64,000 bases of DNA from contig NZ_JAUYNX010000015.1 in assembly GCF_030704825.1 (NCBI RefSeq), positions 131,736 through 195,735 on the forward strand, in the 5' to 3' direction. Of this stretch, positions 42,272 to 53,429 are shown in pieces (the stretch's first letter is position 1; every line of letters starts with the position of its first letter). The notes under the pieces are model-generated. The model had not been told where the DNA came from and made no database searches. It saw only the letters and a list, made by a program, of their open reading frames with translations. The position numbers were made by a program, and so were the translations under genes. The DNA comes from Brevundimonas sp. (GTDB taxonomy: Bacteria; Pseudomonadota; Alphaproteobacteria; Caulobacterales; Caulobacteraceae).

Positions 42272-43000
42272 ATGCTCGAGATTTTCACCGCCGAGGCCCT
42301 GACCAGCCTCCTCGCCCTGACCTTCCTCGAGATCGTGCTGGGGATCGACAACATCGTCTTCCTGGCCGTGTCGGTGGCCCGCCTGCCGGCGGACAAGCAG
42401 AGCCGGGCGCGGCAGATCGGCCTGTGGATGGCCATGGTCATGCGCATCGTCATGCTGTTCGGCCTGGCGCTGCTGACCCATATGGAGGCCTCGCTGTTCA
42501 GCGCCTTCGGCCATGACTTCACCATCGAGAGTCTGGTGCTGATCGCGGGCGGCCTGTTCCTGCTCGCCAAGGGCACGATGGAGGTCCACCACTCGGTCGA
42601 GGGCGACCACGACCAGAACACGGTGGTGGGCAAGGCCACGGCGATGGGCGCGGTGCTGGCCCAGATCGCCGTGATCAATGTGGTCTTCTCGCTGGACAGC
42701 GTGATCACGGCCGTCGGCATGACCGATCTGGTCTGGGTGATGATCACGGCGGTGGTGCTGTCGACCCTGGTCATGCTGTTCGCCGCCAAGCCGGTCGCCG
42801 ACTTCATCGACAAGGCGCCGACGACCAAGATCCTGGCCCTGTCGTTCATCCTGCTGGTGGGCGTGGCGCTGGTGGCCGACGGCTTCGGCTTCCACATCCC
42901 GCGCGGCTATCTGTATTTCGCCATCGCCTTCTCGCTGGGCGTCGAGCTGCTGAACCAGGCCTATCACCGCAACCGGGCGAAGAAGACGGCCGCGCACTAG
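42272..43000 (+). CDS. TerC family membrane protein (second of two)
   Basis: A 242-residue TerC protein with the same duplicated motifs (VLGIDNIVFLAVSVARLP, NVVFSLDSVITAVGMTDL) but diverged from its neighbour in loops and length. It is therefore an old paralog, not a recent copy. AGGAACGATC lies just before the ATG. It is convergent with the endonuclease-like gene, whose stop is 7 bases away. Confidence 0.92.
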   Translation: MLEIFTAEALTSLLALTFLEIVLGIDNIVFLAVSVARLPADKQSRARQIGLWMAMVMRIVMLFGLALLTHMEASLFSAFGHDFTIESLVLIAGGLFLLAKGTMEVHHSVEGDHDQNTVVGKATAMGAVLAQIAVINVVFSLDSVITAVGMTDLVWVMITAVVLSTLVMLFAAKPVADFIDKAPTTKILALSFILLVGVALVADGFGFHIPRGYLYFAIAFSLGVELLNQAYHRNRAKKTAAH

Positions 43001-43007
43001 GAACCGG

Positions 43008-43871
43008 TCAGGGCGCGGCCGGAACCAGGTCCGCGACGACCGGGAAATGGTCCGAGATCACCCGGCCGCCGAAGGAGTCCGTCGGCACGGCGAACCGCTG
43101 CACGGACAGGCCCGAGCTGACGAAGACGTGGTCGATGGCGACGCCCTGGTTGTCGCTGGCGATGTCGAAGGCGTTGAAGGTGCCGGCGGGTCCGAAGGTC
43201 ACGGGGCTGATCGCGCGGGCGTCGCGCAGGCCCGAGGCGACGATGCGGCGGTACGGCGCGGTGTCGGGCCCGGTGTTGAAGTCGCCCATCAGCACCACCT
43301 CGGCCGACGCGCCGTCGACCCGGGCCGGCGTCATGCCCGCGACCAGAACCGCGCACTGCTCGCGCGCGACGACGCCGACATGGTCGAAATGGGTGTTGCG
43401 CACGTCCAGCAGCCGGCCGTCGCGCCGGTCGCGCAACACCACCCGGGTGACGGTGCGGGGATAAGCCGCGTCCCAGCCCTTCGACGGCCGGTCGGGCGTG
43501 GGCGAACACCAGAAGGTTTCCGCGCTGAGGCGCTCGTACCGGTCGCGCCGCCAGAACAGCGCAGCGCTCTCGCCCACGAGGCCGTCGTCGCGGCCGACGC
43601 CGTAGTGGTCGTACGCCGGCAACTGGCCGGCCAGCCAGTCGACCATGTGGGGCTGCGCCTCCTGCACGCCGAGCAGGTCCGGATCGAGGAAGGCGATCTG
43701 GGCCGCCATGTGGGGGCGGCGCTCGACCCAGGCCGGATTGTCGGCCGGGACGTCGACCCGGATGTTGTAGCTCATCACCCGGAACCCGGCCGGATCCCCG
43801 GCGGCCGCGGCGGGCGCGGCCGTCACGAGGACGAGGGCGGCGAGGGCGGCGGCGATCCGGGCGAGAGTCAT
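43008..43871 (-). CDS. Exported endonuclease/exonuclease/phosphatase family protein
   Basis: A 287-residue protein with a Sec signal peptide (cleaved near AAAAG). The EEP fold is shown by FRVMSYNIRVD, LLGVQEAQPHMVDWL, the active-site strand VVLMGDFNTGPDTAPYR and the closing SDHFPVVADL. Catalytic Asn, Glu, Asp, and His are all present, so it is likely an active metal-dependent phosphodiesterase or phosphatase in the periplasm. Starts at ATG 43871 (MTLARIA); an upstream ATG 43937 would precede the signal. Confidence 0.88.
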   Translation of the reverse strand: MTLARIAAALAALVLVTAAPAAAAGDPAGFRVMSYNIRVDVPADNPAWVERRPHMAAQIAFLDPDLLGVQEAQPHMVDWLAGQLPAYDHYGVGRDDGLVGESAALFWRRDRYERLSAETFWCSPTPDRPSKGWDAAYPRTVTRVVLRDRRDGRLLDVRNTHFDHVGVVAREQCAVLVAGMTPARVDGASAEVVLMGDFNTGPDTAPYRRIVASGLRDARAISPVTFGPAGTFNAFDIASDNQGVAIDHVFVSSGLSVQRFAVPTDSFGGRVISDHFPVVADLVPAAP

Positions 43872-44138
43872 CGGGGGCATCCGGGCGAACTGGGGCGGCC
43901 CCATTCTCTCCCGCCCGGCCGCCGGCCGCCACGTCAAATCCGGTTTCGCCCCGGCGCCCTGCGGCCGACCGCCTCGGTTGCGGTCGGGGGGTTACGGTGC
44001 TATCAGGCGCCCGGCTGAGCCGGAGGGTGCGTTGCAAGACGCGCCCCCCAAGTGCTTTCTCAAAGCATTTCAGACCTTTGACTGGCGCGGATACGCCGCC
44101 GGTCGCCAACCCGAACGCCAACCGCGCGGACATGACAA

Positions 44139-44693
44139 GTGGCTGACGACTACAGGACGACGGAAGTCGGCGAGCGCTACGCACAGGCGCTGTTCGACCT
44201 CGCTGACGAGACGGGCGTTCTGGACGCCGTCCGCGCCGACCTGGCCTCGCTGCGCGCGGCCTGGAACGAGAGCGCCGACCTGCGCCGTCTGGCCCAGTCG
44301 CCGGTCATGGCGTCCGAGGACCAGCAGAAGGGCCTCACAGCCATCGCCGACAAGGCGAAGTTCAACGGCGTCACCCGCAACTTCCTCGGCCTGCTGGCCC
44401 AGAACGGCCGCGCGCGCGACCTGACCGCGGTGATCGCCGGCTTCGACCTTCTGTATGCGAAGAAGACGGGCGTGGTCGCCGCCGAGATCGTCTCGGCCCA
44501 GGCCCTGACCGCCGCCCAGATGAAATCCATCCAGACCGCGCTCCGCACCTCGCTGGGCAAGGATCCGGAGATGACCGCCCGCGTCGATCCGTCGATCCTG
44601 GGCGGCCTCAAGGTCAAGGTCGGCTCGAAGCTGTTCGACGCCTCGCTGAAGACCAAACTCGACCAGATGAAGTTTGCGCTTAAACGCGCCTGA
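44139..44693 (+). CDS. atpH: ATP synthase F1 delta subunit AtpH
   Basis: Delta is the stator link between the F1 head and subunit b. 184 residues, normal. GERYAQALFDLADETG near the N-terminus and MTARVDPSILGGLKVKVGSKLFDASLKTKL near the C-terminus (in parts) are typical. It starts with GTG at 44139; the ATG at 44132 is in another frame and ends at once. It is the first gene of atpHAGDC; the Fo genes are elsewhere, as is usual in alphaproteobacteria. The promoter must lie in the 267-bp spacer upstream, where TTGACT (about 44078) is a possible -35 box. Confidence 0.95.
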   Translation: MADDYRTTEVGERYAQALFDLADETGVLDAVRADLASLRAAWNESADLRRLAQSPVMASEDQQKGLTAIADKAKFNGVTRNFLGLLAQNGRARDLTAVIAGFDLLYAKKTGVVAAEIVSAQALTAAQMKSIQTALRTSLGKDPEMTARVDPSILGGLKVKVGSKLFDASLKTKLDQMKFALKRA

Positions 44694-46289
<1,596 letters not shown>

Positions 46290-46321
46290 GCCCCGACCGG
46301 ATAGCGAGAGAGTAGCCCCGG

Positions 46322-48830
<2,509 letters not shown>

Positions 48831-48834
48831 TCCA

Positions 48835-49386
48835 ATGATCCGGGCGTCGACAATCGGGTCCGCCGCCTTGATTTCGCTGATTGCGGGATCGAGCGCAGCG
48901 CAGACCACGATGGTCGACGTGCCGGCCGCCAAGGCGATGTATCGGGAGGCCGTGCTCGGCTACTGCGCCGAGCAGGTCACTGGTCGAGCGCTCATTCCCC
49001 ATGCGCTGAACCCGGCATCGGATGATTGGGTGGCCATGCGAACGGATCCGCTGACGACGGGCGGACTTTCATTGTTCGGCGCCCGTGTGAATCGACAAAC
49101 CAGTGTGATCATCGACCTCAGCCCGACATCCACCTCCTGCTTCGTGCAAGTCAATTTGCCGGGTGGTGGGGGTGCGCTGGCCAGGGATGCATTGGCCAAC
49201 GAGCTTGAGGGCACGTTTGGCGGCGCGAAACTTCAGGATTTTCCGGCCTCCGAGGCCGGATCCGGAGCTCTCTACGGTATCGTTTCCGAGGACAGCGAAG
49301 CTGTCCCCCTCTTCGCATTGAACAGAGACCACAGCGGCGACGTCGCAACCGGCGTCGTCCAGCTCGGTCAGAGACAGGCCCCCTGA
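48835..49386 (+). CDS. Exported protein of unknown function inserted between atpD and atpC
   Basis: A 183-residue protein with a signal peptide (MIRASTIGSAALISLIAGSS, cleavage after SSAAQ). The mature part is globular-looking, with two Cys (GYCAEQ and TSCFVQV) that could form a disulfide, and no recognised family. Its ATG is 4 bases after the atpD stop and its stop is 1 base before the atpC start, so it is fully embedded in the operon. GC content is visibly lower and codon use less biased than the atp genes, suggesting insertion after the operon formed. It has no link by sequence to ATP synthase subunits. Confidence 0.8.
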   Translation: MIRASTIGSAALISLIAGSSAAQTTMVDVPAAKAMYREAVLGYCAEQVTGRALIPHALNPASDDWVAMRTDPLTTGGLSLFGARVNRQTSVIIDLSPTSTSCFVQVNLPGGGGALARDALANELEGTFGGAKLQDFPASEAGSGALYGIVSEDSEAVPLFALNRDHSGDVATGVVQLGQRQAP

Positions 49387-49387
49387 C

Positions 49388-49657
49388 ATGGCTTCCAAAC
49401 TCTCCTTTTCCCTCGTCTCGCCCGAGCGGGAGGTCTTCAACGGCCTCGTCGACCAGGTCGACGCGCCGGGCGTCGAGGGCGATTTCGGCGTCCTGGCCGA
49501 CCACGCCCCGTTCATGACGGCCCTGCGCGAAGGCGTGGTCACGGTCATCGACGGCGGTTCGCGCCGCCAGTTCGAGGTCCACGGCGGTTTCGCCGACGTG
49601 ACCCCGGCCGGCCTGACCATCCTGGCCGAACAGGCCTCGGAACTGGCCGCGGCGTAG
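49388..49657 (+). CDS. atpC: ATP synthase F1 epsilon subunit AtpC, short form
   Basis: 89 residues: only the N-terminal beta-barrel domain (LVSPEREVFNGLVDQVDAPGVEG, split here as LVSPEREVFNGL and VDQVDAPG, and HGGFADVTPAGLTILAEQA). The C-terminal helical hairpin that inhibits F1 in E. coli is absent, as in other Caulobacterales. It is the last gene of the operon, placed after the inserted exported-protein gene with only one base between. Confidence 0.95.
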   Translation: MASKLSFSLVSPEREVFNGLVDQVDAPGVEGDFGVLADHAPFMTALREGVVTVIDGGSRRQFEVHGGFADVTPAGLTILAEQASELAAA

Positions 49658-49667
49658 AAGCTTGTCA

Positions 49668-49697
49668 TCCCCGAAGCCGCGCAGCGGCTATCGGGGA
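49668..49697. repeat. Palindromic element, copy 1 after atpC
   Basis: A 30-base element: outer arms TCCCCGA (49668-49674) and TCGGGGA (49691-49697), inner arms AGCCGC and GCGGCT, loop GCA, and a single bulged A on the 3' side. Same design as the copies at 49722-49751 and 49829-49858. It is 11 bases after the atpC stop. Confidence 0.8.
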
Positions 49698-49721
49698 CGC
49701 GTCGTCCACCGAAACAGTCCC

Positions 49722-49751
49722 TCCCGGAAGGCGCAGCGCGCCTGTCCGGGA
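49722..49751. repeat. Palindromic element, copy 2
   Basis: Outer arms TCCCGGA (49722-49728) and TCCGGGA (49745-49751), inner arms AGGCGC and GCGCCT, loop AGC, one bulged G on the 3' side. Same 7+6 bp stem and 3-base loop as copy 1. Confidence 0.8.
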
Positions 49752-49771
49752 GCAGGGATGAGGCGACCTGT

Positions 49772-49812
49772 CTCCCGGTTCAGCTCTACGAGCTGCCCGG
49801 GAGTTTTCGTTT
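49772..49812 (+). terminator. Intrinsic terminator of the atpHAGDC operon
   Basis: CTCCCGG (49772-49778) pairs with CCGGGAG (49797-49803), and CAGCTC pairs with GAGCTG around loop TAC. TTTTCGTTTT follows directly. This is the first strong hairpin with a T-tract after atpC and likely ends the operon. Confidence 0.85.
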
Positions 49813-49828
49813 TGGGAAGCCGGTCCCG

Positions 49829-49858
49829 TCCCGGATAGCGCCTGTGGCGCTTCCGGGA
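49829..49858. repeat. Palindromic element, copy 3 (opposite orientation)
   Basis: Outer arms TCCCGGA (49829-49835) and TCCGGGA (49852-49858), inner arms AGCGCC and GGCGCT, loop TGT. The single bulged base (T 49836) is on the 5' side, so it is the same element in the reverse orientation relative to copies 1 and 2. The remaining ~85 bases to the next gene hold no feature I recognise. Confidence 0.8.
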
Positions 49859-49944
49859 TGACAAGGCACCTCGTTGACGCCGCCCGGCCCGGCGCCCGGC
49901 TCCCGCCGGTGGTTGTCGCGGGCGCCAGGGGCTAGGGTGCGGCC

Positions 49945-50199
49945 ATGATCCTCCCTGACCTTCTCGGCGTCGTCGGCGTCCTGTGCATTTTGATCGCCTA
50001 TGCCGGCGCCACGTCGAAGAGGCTGGATCCGACCCGCGCGCCCTCCCTGCTGCTCAACCTGACGGGCGCCCTGCTGATCCTCGTGTCGCTGTATTTCGAC
50101 TTCAACCTGTCGGCGGTGCTGATGGAAGGCGCCTGGGCGCTGGTGGCGGTCTATGGCCTGGTCCAGCTGGCCCTTGGCCGCAATCGCGCGCCGGACTAG
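49945..50199 (+). CDS. Small membrane protein of the CBU_0592 type
   Basis: An 84-residue protein with three hydrophobic helices (residues 3-22, 33-50, 56-76): DLLGVVGVLCILIAYAG, LLLNLTGALLILVSLYFDF, LMEGAWALVAVYGLVQLALG. The spacing and the Asn-Phe-Asn region match a small conserved membrane family named after CBU_0592; this match is from memory. Function unknown. Confidence 0.75.
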   Translation: MILPDLLGVVGVLCILIAYAGATSKRLDPTRAPSLLLNLTGALLILVSLYFDFNLSAVLMEGAWALVAVYGLVQLALGRNRAPD

Positions 50200-50225
50200 C
50201 TTTCGCTTCCTCACCGGGAGGCCCC

Positions 50226-50471
50226 ATGCTCGAACTCCGCCCCAACTGCGAATGCTGCGACCGCGACCTGCCGTTTGACAGCCCGGACGCCCGCATCTGC
50301 ACCTTCGAATGCACCTTCTGTGCGGATTGCGTGGACGGAGTGCTGAAAGGCGTCTGCCCCAACTGCGGCGGGGGCTTCGTCGCCCGCCCGATCCGGCCGG
50401 CGCATCTGATGGCGAAGAATCCCGCCTCGACGAAACGGGTGCATCGACCGGAACGCTGCGTCGCGGCCTGA
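50226..50471 (+). CDS. DUF1272 zinc-binding protein
   Basis: An 81-residue protein with the DUF1272 pattern: MLELRPNCECCDRDLP, ARICTFECTFCADCV and CPNCGGGFVARP. The eight cysteines form two treble-clef-like zinc sites. The family is widespread and uncharacterised. Immediately downstream of the small membrane gene; convergent with the Crp/Fnr gene, 22 bases apart. CGGGAGG lies 6-8 bases before the ATG. Confidence 0.9.
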   Translation: MLELRPNCECCDRDLPFDSPDARICTFECTFCADCVDGVLKGVCPNCGGGFVARPIRPAHLMAKNPASTKRVHRPERCVAA

Positions 50472-50493
50472 CGCCGGCCGCCGGGGTCTTCGT

Positions 50494-51252
50494 CTAGACG
50501 AGGTCGCCTGGCCGCTGGCCTACCCGCGCCGGTTCATGCACCCGGTCCAGATGCAGATAGGCCCCGTTGAACTGGGCCACATCCTTGAGGCGCGGGGGAT
50601 CGCACACCCGGATGGTCTTGCCCGAGGTTTCGATCAGGCCATCGCCGCGCAACTTCTGCAGGGTGCGGTTGGCGTGCACCGGGGTCAGCCCCGTGGCGTC
50701 CGCCAGGTCGGTCTGGGTGATGGGGAAGTCGAAACTGTCGTCCCGGGTCAGTTCGACCATCCGGTAGCGGACCAGCATTTCATAGAGCAGATGGGCGATC
50801 CGCTCATAGGCGTTGCGGCGGCCGTGATCGATGATCCGTTCGCGCAGCACGCCCAGGTCGGTCATCGTGCCCCACCACAGGGCTTCGCCCAGGCAGCCGG
50901 TCTCGCGCAGCATGGCCTTCATGTCCTCGGCCGACACCAGGGCGGTGACGGTCGGGGTCATGGCCGCGACCCCGTGGTCCATCACCTTGAGGATGAATAT
51001 CTCCGCGTCGCAGAGGTCGCCGGGGATCAGGAAGGCCATGATCTGACGCGTCCCGTCGGGCAGGATCTTGTAGCGGCAGGCCAGGCCCGACAGGATCACA
51101 TGGCAGTCGGGTGAGTGGGCGCCGTCGGCGATGATGTCTTCCCGGATAGCGTGACGCTCCCGCCGGTCGGAGACCAGTTCGTCCAGCCGCCGCCGCTCCG
51201 CATCGGAAAAGGCGGTGAACTGTTCCATCTTCATGGTCCAGGGGTTCGGCAC
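50494..51252 (-). CDS. Crp/Fnr family transcriptional regulator
   Basis: A 252-residue regulator: N-terminal cyclic-nucleotide-like sensor domain (IRED ... CHVILSGLACRYKILPDGTRQIMAFLIPGD, in short ILSGLACRYKILPDG) and a C-terminal winged helix with TQTDLADATGLTPVHANRTL. The four-Cys cluster of Fnr is not present at the N-terminus, so it does not look like an oxygen sensor by that mechanism. An in-frame ATG (MKMEQF) a few codons later is an alternative start. The signal it senses is unknown. Confidence 0.9.
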   Translation of the reverse strand: MPNPWTMKMEQFTAFSDAERRRLDELVSDRRERHAIREDIIADGAHSPDCHVILSGLACRYKILPDGTRQIMAFLIPGDLCDAEIFILKVMDHGVAAMTPTVTALVSAEDMKAMLRETGCLGEALWWGTMTDLGVLRERIIDHGRRNAYERIAHLLYEMLVRYRMVELTRDDSFDFPITQTDLADATGLTPVHANRTLQKLRGDGLIETSGKTIRVCDPPRLKDVAQFNGAYLHLDRVHEPARVGQRPGDLV

Positions 51253-51325
51253 ATGCGCTTCCGGTCAACGGGACTCTCGCCGCCTGCACCGTAACGCTCC
51301 AGGGCCGATTTCGCCCCATCCAGGG

Positions 51326-51553
51326 TCAGGGCGGCGCTTTCATGGTCCGTCGTGCGTCCATCAGGCGTGCGGTCGTCGCCCGGGCGTCGACGTCGTTCGC
51401 CATGTCCTGCCAGTCGTGCGCGAGGCGCAACCATGTGTCCCGCAATCCCGGCTCGGAGCTTTGATCGGCGCTGATTTCACACTGGGCGGATTTCAACCGA
51501 CACTCTTCGGGGGACATCATGACAATGACATGCCACGATACGAAATCAGACAC
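51326..51553 (-). CDS. Small conserved-type hypothetical protein
   Basis: 75 residues from GTG 51553, or about 64 from ATG 51520 (MMSPEECRLKSAQCEISA). The block SPEECRLKSAQCE ... LRDTWLRLAHDWQDMA resembles small helical proteins common in alphaproteobacteria that start with an MSPEECR-like segment. Function unknown. Its composition is less GC-rich than its neighbours. Start uncertain. Confidence 0.6.
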   Translation of the reverse strand: MSDFVSWHVIVMMSPEECRLKSAQCEISADQSSEPGLRDTWLRLAHDWQDMANDVDARATTARLMDARRTMKAPP

Positions 51554-51612
51554 GCTTAACCAGGTTACTCGTTTTGAGGAAAAAGCGACTGCTTACTGAT
51601 CCATGCTAATGA

Positions 51613-52092
51613 TCAGATGACCAGCGGCGCGAATACCGCCACCACCTGCTCATAGGACGCCCGCTTGAACGGCACGATCAGGTCAGGGGCCTCGTCCAGA
51701 CGGCCCCAGCGCCAGGCGTCGAACTCGATCTCGCCATGGGCCTCCAGATCGATCTCGGACTCGTCGCCGGTGAAGCGGAAGGCGAACCACTGCTGTTTCT
51801 GGCCCGACCAGCCGCGCGCGGCCTTGGACCCGCCGTAGTCCGCAGGAAAATCATAGGCGATCCATTCCTCCGTCCGGGCCAGCAGCTCGGCCGAGGTCAC
51901 CCCGGTCTCTTCGGCCAGTTCGCGTCGGGCCGCCGTCTCCAGATCCTCGCCGTCATCGACGCCGCCCTGCGGGAATTGCCAGTTGTGCGGCCCGGGCTGG
52001 CCCGCCCGACGGCCGTACCAGACGCGGCCGTCCGGATGGAACAGCACCACGCCGACGTTGGGGCGGTAGCGGGAGAGGTCGGGCTCGGCCAT
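51613..52092 (-). CDS. rppH: RNA pyrophosphohydrolase RppH
   Basis: A 159-residue Nudix hydrolase that removes pyrophosphate from mRNA 5' ends, which promotes decay. N-terminal YRPNVGVVLFHPDGRVWYGRRAG and PHNWQFPQGGVDDGED; the Nudix box GGVDDGEDLETAARRELAEE with TG following is complete. The gene follows the divergent deacetylase gene by 31 bases in the same direction. Confidence 0.95.
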   Translation of the reverse strand: MAEPDLSRYRPNVGVVLFHPDGRVWYGRRAGQPGPHNWQFPQGGVDDGEDLETAARRELAEETGVTSAELLARTEEWIAYDFPADYGGSKAARGWSGQKQQWFAFRFTGDESEIDLEAHGEIEFDAWRWGRLDEAPDLIVPFKRASYEQVVAVFAPLVI

Positions 52093-52123
52093 GGCGTCCC
52101 TTAACGAGGCCGCCCCGGTTTAT

Positions 52124-53323
52124 CTACCGCCCCGGCCGCTGGGTCATCGCCGACGCCGGAGCCAGCTGCAGGCCGCGGGCCTCCAGCTCGGCCGTCCAGC
52201 GGGCCACGGCCTCGACCGTGACCGGATAGCTGAAGCCCGTGCCCATGGCCTGGCCACGGGCCTTGGCCAGGGCCTCCAGCGCGTTCAGCTGGCCGACGAT
52301 GGCGGTCGGGGTCTGCTGCTCGTCGATGATGCGGTTGGCGCTGGCCCGGGCCCAGGCGCCGGGGCGGCGGCTCATCGAGCCGTCGTCGAGGAAGGCGACG
52401 CCGCGCTGGCGCAGGATGCCGAGGAAGGCGGTCATGCCCGCGTCCGAGGTCGCGAACCGGTCGCCCATATAGTTGGTGACGCCGAAATAGCCGGTCGCGC
52501 GACCCAGCAGCCAGTTCATCCGGGCCTGGATGTCGGCCGGCTGGCCCGAGGCCAGCAGGGTGTAGGGGCCCGGATCGTTGTCGGGATAGCCGGTGGGCTC
52601 CATCGGCATCTCAAGCATCACCTCGTGGCCCTGGGCGCGGGCCAGGTCGATCCAGCCCTGCAGGCCCTCGGCATAGGGCACGAAGCTCAGCGTCACCTCG
52701 GCCGGCAGCCGCTCGATGGCGGCGCGGGTGGTGACGGCGTTCAGGCCGAGGCCGCCGACGATCAGGGCCACGCGTGGCCGGCCGTTGGCGCGGAACGGGC
52801 GGGCATAGGCCTGGGCGGGCACGCGGCCGTCGCTGGCGATGACCGGCAGGGGGCCGTTCGGACCAGGCTGGCTGAGGCCGGCGATGGGGGCGGCGGGCAG
52901 GGGCTGGGCGGCGACGCGCGGGGCGGTCACGGGCGTCCCGTCTCCGGACACGGTGGCGCCGTTGGGCAGGGTGATGACGGCGTCGCCCGCCAGCGCCGGG
53001 TCGGTCGCCCCGGCCTCACCGGTCAGGTCCTGCCACGAGCCGTAGGCGCCCATGGAGAAGGCTTCCAGACCGGTCGGCGGCGGCGCCGCGGCCGCGACCT
53101 CGCGGGTCAGGGCGGCGCGGGCCGAGGGCGCCCCGGCGCGGGGATCGCCCAGCACGGTGACGAACAGGGCGGCGGCGGCGAGCAGCAGCAGGCCCGCCCC
53201 GGCCACGGCGACGGGCGGCTTCTTGAGGATGCGGCGGATCGGGGCGAGATTGTCGCGCATCGACCGGCGCGCCGGAGGCGCTCCGGCGGTGGCGGCGAGG
53301 ACGGACTGGCGTTTGGCGAACAT
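52124..53323 (-). CDS. Divergent polysaccharide deacetylase family protein (YibQ-like)
   Basis: 399 residues: a short cytoplasmic basic start, one transmembrane helix near residues 35-60, an Ala/Pro linker, and a divergent polysaccharide deacetylase domain from about residue 190 (RPRVALIVGGLGLNAVTTRAAI, LSFVPYAEGLQGWIDLARAQGHEVMLEMPMEP, in parts, and RGVAFLDDGSMSRR). Function is unproven. Its place beside ctpA and envC suggests a role in cell-wall turnover. Confidence 0.88.
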   Translation of the reverse strand: MFAKRQSVLAATAGAPPARRSMRDNLAPIRRILKKPPVAVAGAGLLLLAAAALFVTVLGDPRAGAPSARAALTREVAAAAPPPTGLEAFSMGAYGSWQDLTGEAGATDPALAGDAVITLPNGATVSGDGTPVTAPRVAAQPLPAAPIAGLSQPGPNGPLPVIASDGRVPAQAYARPFRANGRPRVALIVGGLGLNAVTTRAAIERLPAEVTLSFVPYAEGLQGWIDLARAQGHEVMLEMPMEPTGYPDNDPGPYTLLASGQPADIQARMNWLLGRATGYFGVTNYMGDRFATSDAGMTAFLGILRQRGVAFLDDGSMSRRPGAWARASANRIIDEQQTPTAIVGQLNALEALAKARGQAMGTGFSYPVTVEAVARWTAELEARGLQLAPASAMTQRPGR

Positions 53324-53429
53324 GGGCAGGACTGGACGCTCGAACGGGGGTCCGCGAAGCGGACTCCTTCGAAGCTCACAGTGGCGGGCGTCGGTTAAGA
53401 AAGCCTAACGCGCCGTTAGTCATGGAGCG

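Noticed and set aside
44132..44146. ATG 44132 as the atpH start.
   Set aside because: Its frame ends after four codons; GTG 44139 gives the complete delta subunit.
49668..49858. A CRISPR array at the repeated palindromes after atpC.
   Set aside because: The copies differ in sequence and orientation, spacing is irregular, and there are no cas genes.
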